Origin: Streptomyces albireticuli
Lineage (GTDB): Bacteria; Actinomycetota; Actinomycetes; Streptomycetales; Streptomycetaceae
Reading direction: 5' to 3'
Assembly (NCBI RefSeq): GCF_021228125.1
Contig: NZ_JAJQQS010000008.1
Coordinates: 1-64,000, forward strand
Length of the DNA: 64,000 nucleotides
Shown: positions 22,056-33,700 of the stretch, piece by piece
Layout of the letters: every line of letters begins with the position of its first letter
Numbering within the stretch: the stretch's first letter is position 1
Notes under the pieces: generated by a model
Seen by the model: only the letters and a program-made list of their open reading frames with translations
Databases searched by the model: none
Told to the model about the DNA's origin: nothing
Translations under genes and position numbers: made by a program

Positions 22056-25000
22056 ATGGAGGGCGAAGAGAAGCTCCTGGGCTATCTCAAGCGGGCGACG
22101 ACCGACCTGCGTGAGGCCAAGCGCCGCCTGCGGGAGGCCGAGGACCGCCGCCGCGAACCGATCGCGATCGTGGGCATGAGCTGCCGTTACCCGGGCGGCG
22201 TGACGTCGCCCGAGGACCTGTGGGACCTCGTCGCCGGTGGCCGGGACGGTGTCTCGCGCTTCCCGGAGAACCGCGGCTGGGACATCGAGAACCTCTACGA
22301 CCCCGACCCGTCCGTACCCGGCACGAGCTACACCCGCGAGGGCGGCTTCCTGCACGACGCGGGCGAGTTCGATCCGGATTTCTTCGGTATCAGTCCGCGT
22401 GAGGCGCTGGCGATGGATCCGCAGCAGCGGTTGTTGCTGGAGGCGTCGTGGGAGGCGTTCGAGCGGGCCGGTATCGAGCCTTCTTCGTTGCGGGGTTCGC
22501 GTACGGGTGTTTTCGCGGGCGTGATGTACCACGACTTCGCACCGCGGCTGCGGTCGGTTCCCGAGGGCCTGGAGGGATTCCTCAGCAACGGGGGCCTGGG
22601 CAGTGTGGTCTCGGGCCGCGTGGCATACACCTTCGGTCTCGAAGGTCCTGCGGTGACGGTGGACACGGCGTGTTCGTCGTCGCTGGTGGCGTTGCATTGG
22701 GCGATTCAGGCGCTGCGTTCGGGTGAATGCTCGCTGGCGCTGGCCGGTGGCGTAACCGTGATGACCACGCCGGACACGTTCGTGGACTTCTCCCGTCAGC
22801 GTGGGCTCGCGGCTGACGGCCGTTGCAAGGCGTTCGCGGCGGGTGCGGACGGTACGGGCTGGGCCGAGGGCGTCGGCATGCTGCTCGTCGAGCGGCTGTC
22901 GGACGCGCGCCGTAACGGACACCAGGTGCTGGGCGTCATCCGTGGCTCGGCGGTGAACCAGGACGGCGCGAGCAACGGCCTGAGCGCGCCGAACGGCCCG
23001 TCGCAGCAGCGGGTCATTCGTCAGGCTCTGGCGTCGGCCGGGCTGTCCGCCTCGGACGTGGACGCGGTCGAGGGCCATGGCACCGGCACGGTGCTGGGTG
23101 ATCCGATCGAAGCGCAAGCCCTGCTCGCTACGTACGGTCAGGAGCGCGCCGACGAACAGCCGCTGTGGCTGGGGTCGCTGAAGTCGAACATCGGGCACGC
23201 ACAGGCCGCCGCCGGTGTCGGTGGTGTGATCAAGATGGTCATGGCGATGCGCAACGGCGTCCTGCCCAAGACCTTGCACATCGACGAGCCGTCGCAGCAG
23301 GTCGACTGGGCGGCGGGCGCCGTCGAGCTCCTCACCGAGGCCCGCGACTGGACGACGGCCGAAGGACGGCCGCGCCGTGCGGGCGTGTCCTCCTTCGGCA
23401 TCAGCGGCACCAACGCCCACGTCATCCTGGAGGAGACCCCGGCCGAGGAGCCCGCCGACGAGGCCGGGGCACCGGTGACGCTGCCCGCCGTCCCGTGGCT
23501 GCTCTCCGCCACGACCGCCGAGGCCCTGCGCGCCCAGGCCGCCCGCCTGAGCGAGGCCGCGGACGGGCTGAAGCCGCTGGACGTCGCCTACTCCCTCGCC
23601 ACCGGACGCGCCGCCCTCGAACACCGCGCCGTGCTGACCGGCGCCGCACCCAAGGACTTCCAGCGCGGCCTCGCCGCCCTGGCCAAGGGCACCACCGTGC
23701 TGGGCACGGCACAGGGCACCGCGGACGAAGGCGGCCGCCTGGCCGTCCTGTTCACCGGCCAGGGCGCCCAGCGCGCCGGCATGGGCCGCGAACTCCACGC
23801 CACGTTCCCGGCCTTCGCCGAGGCGTTCGACGCCGCGTGCGCCGCCCTGGACCTGGACCCGGCCGTCCTCGACGACGCCGAGGCGCTCGCCCGCACCCGG
23901 AACACCCAGCCCGCCCTCTTCGCCGTCGAGGTCGCGCTGTACCGGCTCGCCGAATCCTGGGGCGTACGCCCCGACTTCGTGGCCGGCCACTCGATCGGCG
24001 AGATCGCCGCCGCCCACGTGGCGGGCGTCCTCTCCCTGGCGGACGCCGGAAAGCTGGTCGCCGCCCGCGGCCGCCTGATGGAGGACCTGCCGGCCGGCGG
24101 CGCGATGATCTCGCTCCAGGCCACCGAGGCGGAGGTCCGTGCCACGCTGGTCGACGGCGTGGACATCGCCGCGATCAACGGCCCGTCGTCCGTGGTGATA
24201 TCCGGCGACGAGAACGCGGTCGGCACGCTCGCCGAACACTTCCGGGACCTGGGCCGCAAGACCAAGCGCCTGAAGGTCTCGCACGCCTTCCACTCGCACC
24301 GCATGGACGGGATGCTGGCGGAGTTCCGCACGGTCGCCGAGTCGCTGACCTACAGCGCCCCGGCGATCCCCGTCGTCTCCAACGTCACCGGCACCCTGGC
24401 CGACGACCTGACCTCGCCCGAGTACTGGGTGCGGCACGTCCGCGACGCCGTCCGCTTCGCCGACGGCATCCGGACCCTCCATGACCAGGGCGTCCGCACG
24501 TACCTCGAACTCGGCCCGGACGCCGTGCTCACCGGCCTGGCCCAGGACTGCCTGCCCGGCACGGGCGCCGACGGCGACACCGCGGTGCTCGTACCCGCCC
24601 TGCGCCGCAGCCGCCCCGAGGCCGCCACCCTGGCCGCCGCGCTGGGACGACTGCACGTCAGCGGCCACACCGTCGACTGGACCGCCTTCTACGAAGGCAC
24701 CGGCGCGCGCCGCGCCGACCTGCCGACCTACGCCTTCCAGCGCCGCCACTTCTGGCTCGACGGCGCCGCCGACGGCCTCGGCGACCTCTCCGCCGCCGGC
24801 CTCGACGCCCCCGGCCACCCCCTGCTCGGCGCCGCCGCCGAACTCCCCGACGGGCACCTCTTCACGGGCCGCCTCTCGCTGCGCACCCACGGCTGGCTCG
24901 CCGACCACACCGTCGCCGGCGTCGTGCTCCTCCCCGGCGCGGCCCTCGTCGACCTCGCGCTGAGCGTCGGCGACCGCCTCGGCAGCACCGTCCTCGACGA

Positions 25001-27572
25001 GCTCACCCTCGAAGCCCCCCTCGTCCTGCCCGAGCACGGCGCGGTCCGCCTCCGCGTCGTCGTCGCCGACGCGGACGACACCGGCCGCCGGGCCCTCGGC
25101 ATCCACTCCCGCCGCGAGGACGAGGACGGGTCCGGCACGTGGACCCGCCACGCCTCCGGCGCCCTGGCCCCCGCCGCGGGCGAGCCGACGGCCGTCCTCG
25201 GGGCGCAGTGGCCCCCGGCCGGCGCCCGGCAGCTGCCCGTGGCCGACCTCTACGACCGGCTCGCCGACGCCGGCCTGGGCTACGGCCCGCTGTTCCAGGG
25301 CGTGACGGCGGCCTGGTCGCACGACGGCGGCATCCTCGCCGAGGTCGCCCTGCCCGAGGGTGCGGAGGCCGGTGCGTTCGGGCTGCATCCGGCGCTGCTG
25401 GACTCCGCCCTGCACGCCATCGGCCTGGGGTCGGACGACAGCCGTGCCGAACTGCCCTTCGCCTGGTCGGGAGTGACCCTCCACGCGACCGGCGCCACCG
25501 CGCTCCGCGTCCTTGTGACGCCGCGCGGCGACGCCGTCGCCCTGACCCTGGCCGACACCGACGGCAAGCCCGTCGCCACCGTCGACCGGCTCACGCTGCG
25601 CCCCTTCACCCCCGACCAGCTCGGCGCCGGCACGGACGCGCTGTTCCACCTCGACTGGAGCACGGTGGAGCTCCCGGCCACACCGGCGGCGGCCGACTGC
25701 GCAGTGCTCGGTGACGACCGCCTCGCCGGCCTGCTCGGCGCTCCCGGCTACGTGGACGCGGCGGAGCTCGCCGCGAGCGGCACGACGCCCGCGTACGTGA
25801 TCGCGCCCGGCCCGGTGGACCCGGACGGGACGACCGCCGACCGCGCCCACGCGCTGGCCGCCCGTACCCTCACGCTCGTACAGCGGTGGCTCGCGGAGGA
25901 CGCGCTCGCCGGTTCCCGCCTGGTCCTCGTGACACGCGGGGCGGAGGACGCGGGCACCGCCGGCGAGGTGGACGCGGCGCAGGCCGTGGTCCGGGGCCTC
26001 GTCGCCTCGGCGCGGGCCGAGCACCCCGGCCGCTTCGCCGTCGTCGACACCGACGGCACGGACGCCTCCGACCGGGCCCTGCCCGCGGCGGCGGCCACCG
26101 GGGCACCGCGCCTCGCCCTGCGCGCGGGCACGGCTACGGCCCCCCGCCTGGCGCGTACCGTCGATGCCGCGCCCGCCGTTCCCGGCCGGTTCGGTGAGGG
26201 GGTGGTGCTGGTCACGGGTGGTACGGGTGGTCTGGGCGCGCTGGTGGCCCGTCATCTGGTGGCCGAGCACGGTGTGCGTGGTCTGCTGCTGACGAGCCGC
26301 CGTGGTCTGGGCGCGCCCGGTGCCGTGGAGCTCCGTGACGAGCTCACGGCGCTCGGCGCGGAAGTGACCGTCGAAGCGTGCGATGTGGCCGACCGTTCGG
26401 CTCTGGAGAAGCTGCTGGAGGGTGTGGAGTTGTCGGCGGTGGTGCACACCGCCGGCGTCCTGGACGACGGTGTGATCAGTTCGCTGACTCCCGAGCGTCT
26501 GGAGGCGGTGTTCCGGCCGAAGGTCGACGCCGCCTGGCATCTGCACGAGCTGACCGCGGGCATGAACATTTCCGCGTTCGTGCTGTTCTCCTCGGTGGCG
26601 GGTGTCTTCGACGCTTCCGGTCAGGGCAACTACGCGGCGGCCAACGCCTTCCTCGACGCGCTCGCCGTTCACCGCCGCGCCCTCGGCCTCCCCGCCGTCT
26701 CCCTCGCCTGGGGCCCCTGGGAGCAGACCGGCGGGGGCATGACCCGCGCCCTCGACGAGGCGGACGTGCGGCGCATGGCCCGCGACGGCTTCCTCCCACT
26801 GACCGCGGACGAGGGCCTGGCGCTGTTCGACCGCGCCGCCGGAGCCCCCGGACCGCGCGTACCGGTCCGCCTCGACCTCCGCGCGGCCGCGGGCACCGGC
26901 CCGGTGCCCGCGCTGCTGGCCGGGCTCGTCCGCACCCCCGCACGGCGGGCCGGCCGGACCGCCCCGGGCACGGAGACCACCCCGCCGGCCGTGGACCTGG
27001 CCGAGCGGCTGCGCGCCCTCCCCGAGGCCGCCGGCACACGGATGCTCGTCGACCTCGTACGGGAGCGGGCGGCCGCCGTGCTCGGCCACGACGGGCCGGA
27101 AGGCGTCGGCGCGGGACGGGAGTTCAACGACCTCGGCTTCGACTCGCTGACCGCCGTGGAGTTCCGCAACGGCCTGCAGAACGCGACCGGGCTGCGGCTC
27201 CCCGCGACCCTCATCTTCGACTACGCCACACCGCGCGCCCTCGCCGCGTACCTACGCACCGAACTCGTCACCGAGGCGGGCGGCGGTGACGGCGCCGACG
27301 GCGCCGACGGCGAAGCCGCGTTCCGGGCGGCCCTGGCGGCCGTTCCGCTGACGCGGCTGAGGGAGGCCGGTCTGCTCGGCAGCCTCCTGGAACTCGCGGG
27401 CCTGGACGGGCGGCTCCTCGACGGCGCGGCCGACGACGGCGACGACCCGGCCGCGCGAGGCGCGGAGGACACGGGGCAGCCGACGGAGTCCCTCGACTCC
27501 ATGGACGCCGAAGCGCTGGTGCGGATGGCGCTCGGACAGTCCGCGGAGCCCTGGGAGACGCCGGAGCCGTAG
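22056..27572 (+). CDS. PKS1: type I PKS, one module KS-AT-DH-KR-ACP
   Basis: A one-module cis-AT polyketide synthase (about 1838 aa). An N-terminal coiled-coil docking helix begins MEGEEKLLGYLKR. The KS has its active Cys in DTACSSS (codon 22671), so it is not a decarboxylating loading KSQ. The AT has GHSIGE and the malonyl motif HAFH (24282-24293). The DH keeps HxxxGxxxxP (His at 24906) and YGPLFQG. The KR has TGGTGGLG, LDD (B-type, 26460-26468) and active Tyr (26631). The ACP serine is at 27144. The C-terminal docking tail contains SLDSMDAEALVRMAL. Predicted output: one malonyl extension reduced to a double bond. ATG 22056 was chosen because it aligns with the PKS3 docking helix; 22008 and 22038 are in-frame alternatives. 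Confidence 0.88.
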   Translation: MEGEEKLLGYLKRATTDLREAKRRLREAEDRRREPIAIVGMSCRYPGGVTSPEDLWDLVAGGRDGVSRFPENRGWDIENLYDPDPSVPGTSYTREGGFLHDAGEFDPDFFGISPREALAMDPQQRLLLEASWEAFERAGIEPSSLRGSRTGVFAGVMYHDFAPRLRSVPEGLEGFLSNGGLGSVVSGRVAYTFGLEGPAVTVDTACSSSLVALHWAIQALRSGECSLALAGGVTVMTTPDTFVDFSRQRGLAADGRCKAFAAGADGTGWAEGVGMLLVERLSDARRNGHQVLGVIRGSAVNQDGASNGLSAPNGPSQQRVIRQALASAGLSASDVDAVEGHGTGTVLGDPIEAQALLATYGQERADEQPLWLGSLKSNIGHAQAAAGVGGVIKMVMAMRNGVLPKTLHIDEPSQQVDWAAGAVELLTEARDWTTAEGRPRRAGVSSFGISGTNAHVILEETPAEEPADEAGAPVTLPAVPWLLSATTAEALRAQAARLSEAADGLKPLDVAYSLATGRAALEHRAVLTGAAPKDFQRGLAALAKGTTVLGTAQGTADEGGRLAVLFTGQGAQRAGMGRELHATFPAFAEAFDAACAALDLDPAVLDDAEALARTRNTQPALFAVEVALYRLAESWGVRPDFVAGHSIGEIAAAHVAGVLSLADAGKLVAARGRLMEDLPAGGAMISLQATEAEVRATLVDGVDIAAINGPSSVVISGDENAVGTLAEHFRDLGRKTKRLKVSHAFHSHRMDGMLAEFRTVAESLTYSAPAIPVVSNVTGTLADDLTSPEYWVRHVRDAVRFADGIRTLHDQGVRTYLELGPDAVLTGLAQDCLPGTGADGDTAVLVPALRRSRPEAATLAAALGRLHVSGHTVDWTAFYEGTGARRADLPTYAFQRRHFWLDGAADGLGDLSAAGLDAPGHPLLGAAAELPDGHLFTGRLSLRTHGWLADHTVAGVVLLPGAALVDLALSVGDRLGSTVLDELTLEAPLVLPEHGAVRLRVVVADADDTGRRALGIHSRREDEDGSGTWTRHASGALAPAAGEPTAVLGAQWPPAGARQLPVADLYDRLADAGLGYGPLFQGVTAAWSHDGGILAEVALPEGAEAGAFGLHPALLDSALHAIGLGSDDSRAELPFAWSGVTLHATGATALRVLVTPRGDAVALTLADTDGKPVATVDRLTLRPFTPDQLGAGTDALFHLDWSTVELPATPAAADCAVLGDDRLAGLLGAPGYVDAAELAASGTTPAYVIAPGPVDPDGTTADRAHALAARTLTLVQRWLAEDALAGSRLVLVTRGAEDAGTAGEVDAAQAVVRGLVASARAEHPGRFAVVDTDGTDASDRALPAAAATGAPRLALRAGTATAPRLARTVDAAPAVPGRFGEGVVLVTGGTGGLGALVARHLVAEHGVRGLLLTSRRGLGAPGAVELRDELTALGAEVTVEACDVADRSALEKLLEGVELSAVVHTAGVLDDGVISSLTPERLEAVFRPKVDAAWHLHELTAGMNISAFVLFSSVAGVFDASGQGNYAAANAFLDALAVHRRALGLPAVSLAWGPWEQTGGGMTRALDEADVRRMARDGFLPLTADEGLALFDRAAGAPGPRVPVRLDLRAAAGTGPVPALLAGLVRTPARRAGRTAPGTETTPPAVDLAERLRALPEAAGTRMLVDLVRERAAAVLGHDGPEGVGAGREFNDLGFDSLTAVEFRNGLQNATGLRLPATLIFDYATPRALAAYLRTELVTEAGGGDGADGADGEAAFRAALAAVPLTRLREAGLLGSLLELAGLDGRLLDGAADDGDDPAARGAEDTGQPTESLDSMDAEALVRMALGQSAEPWETPEP

Positions 27573-27591
27573 GGGGTCGTCGGACCTCTGA

Positions 27592-27611
27592 AACCGGCCC
27601 ACGGGCCGGTT
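27592..27611. other. Palindrome between PKS1 and PKS2
   Basis: Nine bases (27592-27600) pair perfectly with 27603-27611 around a 2-bp centre, starting 20 bp after the PKS1 stop. As an RNA hairpin its loop would open to four bases. It may attenuate transcription between the PKS genes or stabilise mRNA ends; neither is shown. Confidence 0.45.
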
Positions 27612-27661
27612 CGGCCGGCCGGCCCGGGCGGGACCCCGGACCGGCCCGGCCCCATGAAACG

Positions 27662-27716
27662 AGCGAGAACCCGCGACCAGCGAGAACCCGCGACACCGCG
27701 AGAAACCGCGAGAGGT
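27662..27716 (+). repeat. Tandem 17-bp repeats in the PKS2 leader
   Basis: AGCGAGAACCCGCGAC occurs exactly twice (27662-27677 and 27679-27694). A diverged third copy (27698-27716) merges into the ribosome binding site GAGAGG, just before the ATG at 27728. The repeats lie entirely in the short untranslated gap. Confidence 0.7.
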
Positions 27717-27727
27717 AACAGCCCAGA

Positions 27728-30700
27728 ATGAGTTCTTCCGACGCACGCATCATCGAGGCGCTCCGCGCTTCCATGAAGGAGACCGAGCGGCTGCGCGAGC
27801 AGAACCGGAAGCTGACCGCGGAGGCCCACGAGCCGATCGCGATCGTGGGCATGAGCTGCCGCTACCCCGGCGGCGTCCGCTCACCCGAGGACCTGTGGGA
27901 CCTCGTCGCCACGGGCGGCGACGCCATCGGCGGCTTCCCCACCGACCGCGGCTGGGACCTCGACGGGCTGTACCACCCCGACCCCGACCACCAGGGCACC
28001 ACCTACACGCGCTCCGGCGGCTTCCTCGACGACGCCACGGCCTTCGACCCGGCCCTGTTCGGCATCTCGCCCCGCGAGGCGCTGGCCATGGACCCCCAGC
28101 ACCGGCTGCTCCTCGAAGCCACCTGGGAGGCGTTCGAGCGGGCCGGCATCAGCCCGGACGCCGCCCGTGGCAGCCGCACGGGCGTCTTCGCGGGCGTGAT
28201 GTACCACGACTACGCCTCCGTGCTGGAGCAGACCTCCGAGCAGGTCGAGGGCTTCATGGGCACCGGCGGCAGCATCGCCTCCGGCCGCGTCGCCTACACC
28301 TTCGGCCTGGAAGGCCCGGCCGTCACGGTCGACACCGCGTGCTCGTCCTCGCTGGTCGCCCTGCACTGGGCGGTCCAGGCCCTGCGCCGGGGCGAGTGCG
28401 ACATGGCGCTCGCCGGCGGTGTGACCGTCATGGCCACCCCGGAGACGTTCGTCGACTTCTCGCGGCAGCGGGGCCTGGCGGAGGACGGCCGGTGCAAGGC
28501 GTTCGGCGCCGGGGCCGACGGCACCGGCTGGGGCGAGGGCGTCGGGATGCTGCTCGTGGAGCGGCTGTCGGACGCCCGCCGCAAGGGCCACCGGGTACTG
28601 GCCGTGGTCCGTGGCTCGGCGATCAACCAGGACGGCGCGAGCAACGGTCTGACGGCCCCGAACGGCCCGTCCCAGCAGCGCGTCATCCGCCAGGCCCTGG
28701 CCGGCGCCCGCCTGTCCGCCGATCAGGTCGACGCGGTCGAGGCGCACGGTACGGGCACGGTGCTGGGCGACCCGATCGAGGCGCAGGCGCTGCTGGCTAC
28801 GTACGGCCAGGAGCGCGCGGCCGGTCGGCCGTTGTGGCTGGGGTCGTTGAAGTCGAACATCGGTCATAGTCAGGCGGCTGCGGGTGTCGGCGGGATCATC
28901 AAGATGGTCATGGCGATGCGGGCCGGTGTTCTGCCGAAGACCCTGCACGCCGATGAGCCGTCGCCGCACATCGACTGGACGGAAGGGGCTGTCGAGCTCC
29001 TTACGGAGGCCCGGGAGTGGACGTCGGCCGAGGGCCGGCCGCGCCGCGCGGGCATCTCGTCCTTCGGCATCAGCGGCACCAACGCCCACGTGATCATCGA
29101 GCAGGCTCCGGCGGAGGAGGCCGTCGAGGTCTCCGTCGAGCGGGAACTGCCGGCCGTGCCGTGGGTGGTGTCGGGTAAGACGGCGGAGGCGCTGGACGCG
29201 CAGCTCGCGCGGGTCCGGGAGGCCGGTGCGGACCTCGACCCGGCGGACGTCGCCTTCACGCTGGCGACGGCGCGCGCGCAGTTCGAGCACCGGGCCGCCC
29301 TGGTGGACGGCGTACCGGTGGCCTCGGGCCAGGCGTCCGAGGGCAGGCTGGCCGTCCTCTTCACCGGCCAGGGCGCGCAGCGGGCGGGCATGGGGCGCGA
29401 GCTGTACGCGGCGTTCCCCGTCTTCGCGGAGGCGTTCGACGCGGCGTGCGCGGCGCTGGGTCTGGACCCGGCCGTTCTGGACGACGCGGAGACGCTGGCG
29501 CGTACGGAGAACACGCAGCCCGCGCTGTTCGCCGTCGAGGTCGCGCTCTACCGCCTCGTGGAGTCGTACGGCGTGCTGCCGGACTTCGTCGCGGGCCACT
29601 CCGTCGGCGAGATCGCCGCCGCGCATGTGGCGGGTGTGTTCTCGCTGGAGGACGCGGGCAAGCTTGTGGCGGCCCGCGCCCGTCTGATGCAGGCGCTGCC
29701 TGCTGGTGGCGCGATGGTGTCGCTGCGTGCCACTGAGGCTGAGGTTCTTGCCGCGCTCGTCGATGGTGTCGACATTGCTGCGGTCAACGGCCCGTCGGCC
29801 GTGGTGATCTCGGGTGACGAGGCCGCCGTCGAGCAGGTCGCGGGACGCTTCGAGAAGTCTCGCCGCCTGAACGTGTCGCACGCGTTCCACTCGCACCGTA
29901 TGGACGGGATGCTGGCGGAGTTCCGTGCGGTCGCGGAGTCGCTGACGTACGGCGTCCCCGTCGTCCCGGTCGTCTCGAACGTCACGGGTGTCCTGGCCGA
30001 CGAGCTCGATTCCCCTGAATACTGGGTCCGTCACGTTCGTGAGGCCGTCCGCTTCGCCGACGGCGTCCGGACGCTGCACGCGAACGGCGCGCGCACCTTC
30101 CTGGAACTGGGCCCGGACGGTGTGCTGTCGGCGATGGCGGAGGAGTGCCTGGCCGACGCCGGCGGCATGACGTTCGTCCCGACGCTGAGCAAGGCGCGCC
30201 CCGAGTCGGGCTCGCTGGTCAGGGCGCTGGGACGGCTGCACGTCGCGGGGTGCGCGGTGGACTGGGCGGCGTTCTTCGCCGGCACGGGCGCCCGCCGCGT
30301 CGACCTGCCGACGTACGCCTTCCAGCACCGCGACTACTGGCCGCGCGGCGGCCGTCCCGCCCTGGACGCCCCCGGCCTCGGCCTGGGCGCGGCGGGCCAC
30401 GCGCTGCTCGGCGCGGCCGTGTCCCTCCCCGACTCGGACGGCGTCCTCCTGACCGGCCGGGTGTCGCTGCGCAGCCACCCCTGGCTGGCGGACCACGTGG
30501 TGATGGGCAGCGTGCTGCTGCCGGGCACCGCCTTCGTGGAACTCGCCGTCCGGGCGGGCGACGAGGCCGGCTGCCCCGTCGTCGACGAACTCACCCTGGA
30601 GGCGCCGCTCGTGCTCGACGAGCGGGGCGCCGTCCAGCTGCGCGTCACCGTGGGCGAGCCCGACGGCGACGGCCGGCGCGGCCTGGCCGTCCACTCGCGC

Positions 30701-33700
30701 CCCGAGGGCGAAGGGCTCTGGACGCGGCACGCGTCCGGTTTCCTGGCCGCGGCCGCCGCTGCCGGTGGTGCGGACCTCACCGAGTGGCCGCCGGCCGGCG
30801 CCGCGCCGGTGGACGTCGAGGGCCTGTACGCGGGTCTCGCCGAGGCCGGGCTCGAGTACGGCCCGGCCTTCCAGGGCGTACGAGCCGCGTGGCGCAAGGG
30901 CGAGGAACTCTTCGCCGAAGTGGCCCTTCCGGACGGCACGGACGTGGCGTCGTACGGCCTGCACCCGGCACTCTTCGACGCCGCACTGCACGTCAGCGCG
31001 GCGGCGGGCGCCGAACACGGGCCGGAGGCCGGGCCGGAGCGCCGGTCGGCCGGTGCCGAACTCCCCTTCGCGTGGCGCGGGGTGACGCTGAAGGCGGCGG
31101 GCGCGAACGCGCTGCGGGTCAGGGTCTCGCCGTCGGACCAGGGCGCCACGATCGACCTGGCGGACGCCACCGGCCTCGCTGTGGCATCGGTGGAGTCGCT
31201 GGTGGTACGACCGGTGGGCGCCGACGATCTGCGTGCGGCCGATCGGGGCACGCGGGACTCGCTGTTCCGTGTGGAGTGGGTGCCGGTTGCGGCGTCTGTT
31301 TCGGATGTTGCGGTGGCGTTGCTGGATCGTGAGGGTCTGGCGGGTGTCGCGGGGGTTCCGTCGCTGGTTGCTGCTGTCGCTTCTGATGTGCGTGGTGTGC
31401 TTGCGCTGGTTCAGGGGTGGCTGGCGGAGGAGCGGTTCGCTGATTCCCGCCTTGTCCTGGTGACGCGTGGCGCCGTGGCGGTGGCCGGTGACACGGATGT
31501 CGACCCGGAGCAGGCCGCGGTGTGGGGTCTGGTGCGTTCGGCGCAGTCGGAGAACCCCGACCGGTTTGTGCTTCTCGATGTTGATCAGGAGCTTTCTGCC
31601 GAGGTTCTGGCTCTTGTTGGTGATGAGCCGCAGGTGGCGGTGCGTGGGGGAGCGGTCTTCGCGCCGCGCCTGACGCGGGCGGCTGTCGCCACCGGCGGCG
31701 GCCAGGGTGTCTGGGACGCCGAGGGCACGGTTCTGGTCACCGGTGGTACGGGTGCGCTGGGTGCGCTCGTGGCGCGTCATCTGGTGGTGGAGCACGGTGT
31801 GCGTGGTCTGCTGCTGACGAGCCGTCGTGGTGTGGACGCTCCGGGTGCGGTCGAGTTGCGTGATGAACTCGCCGCTCTGGGTGCCGAGGTGACCGTTGCG
31901 GCGTGTGACGTCGCCGACCGTGACGCGCTGGCGGAGCTTCTGGCCGCTCACCCGGTCATGGCCGTCGTTCACACGGCCGGTGTTCTCGACGACGGCACCG
32001 TCGCCTCGCTCACTCCGGCGCGTATCGACGCGGCCTTCGCCCCGAAGGCCGACGCGGCGCTGAACCTCCATGAGCTGACCGCCGGGATGGACCTGTCGGC
32101 GTTCGTCCTGTTCTCTTCCGCCGCCGGTGTCTTCGGCAACGCGGGTCAGGGCAACTACGCGGCGGCCAACGCCTACCTGGACGCTCTCGCCCAGCAGCGC
32201 GTCGCCGCCGGCCTGCCCGCCACCTCCCTCGCCTGGGGCCTCTGGGAGACCGGCGACGGCATGGGCGGCGAATCGGACCCCCACGTCTCCCGGATGGCGC
32301 AGGACGGTTTCCCGGCCCTCGCGCCCGGGGAGGGCCTCGCACTGTTCGACGCCGCGGTGGCGTCCGGCGAGCCCGTGCTCGTACCGATGCCGCTGGACCT
32401 CGCCGCCCTGCGCGCGAGCGCGGCGACGAGCCCGCTCCCGGCGCTCCTGCGCGCCCTGGTGCGGGTACCGGTGCGGCGAGCCCGCGCCGGGCGCGCGGCC
32501 GAGTCGCTCCGTGGCCGCCTCCTGCCGCTGGCGGAGGACGAGCGCACGAACCTCCTGCTGGACCTGGTGCGCGACGAGGTCGCGGGGGTCCTGGGCCACG
32601 CGTCGGGCGCGGCGATCGAGCCGGAGCGCGCCTTCACCGAGCTCGGGTTCGACTCCCTCACCGCGATCGAACTGCGCAACCGCCTCAACACGGCCACGGG
32701 CCTGAAGCTGTCGGCGACCCTCGTCTTCGACCACCCGACCGCCGCCGCCGTCACCGGCCACCTGACGGACGAACTGCTCGGCGACCTCACGGCGGCCCAG
32801 GGGGCCGCCCCGGTCGCGACCCTCGCACCGGTGGACGACGACCCGATCGCGATCGTCGGCATGGCCTGCCGCTACCCGGGTGGGGTGACCTCCCCGGAGG
32901 ACCTGTGGGACCTGGTCGTCGGCGGGCGGGACGGGGTGTCCGAGTTCCCGGTCAACCGTGGCTGGGACCTGGAGAACCTCTACAACCCCGACCCGTCCGT
33001 ACCCGGCACGAGCTACGCCCGCGAGGGCGGATTCCTGCACGACGCTGACGAGTTCGACCCGGCGTTCTTCGGTATTTCGCCTCGCGAGGCGCTGGCGATG
33101 GACCCGCAGCAGCGTCTGCTGCTGGAGACCACGTGGGAGACGATCGAGCGGGCGGGCATCGAGCCGTCCGCGCTGCGCGGCAGCCGTACGGGCGTCTTCG
33201 CGGGCGTCATGTACCACGACTACGCGCTGGGCATGGACTCCATCGCCCCCGAAGGCGTGGACGGCTTCCTGGGCACGGGTACGGCGGGCAGCGTGGTCTC
33301 GGGCCGTGTGTCGTATCTGTTCGGGCTGGAGGGCCCGGCGGTGACGGTGGACACGGCGTGTTCGTCGTCGCTGGTGGCTCTGCACATGGCGGTGCAGGCG
33401 CTGCGTGCCGGTGAGTGCGATATGGCGCTTGCCGGTGGTGTGACGGTCATGTCGACGCCGGGTGCGTTTATCGATTTCTCGCGTCAGCGGGGTCTTGCGG
33501 CGGATGGTCGTTGTAAGGCGTTCGGTGCGGGTGCGGATGGTACGGGTTGGGCTGAGGGTGTGGGCATGCTGCTTGTTGAGCGGCTGTCGGATGCCCGTCG
33601 TAAGGGCCATCAGGTGCTGGGTGTCGTGCGTGGTTCGGCGATCAACCAGGATGGTGCGAGCAATGGTCTGACGGCGCCGAATGGTCCGTCGCAGCAGCGG

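Noticed and set aside
22155..23437. PKS1 as a loading module with a decarboxylating KS
   Set aside because: The active site is Cys (DTACSSS), not Gln. The protein also has a full DH-KR set and an N-terminal docking helix.
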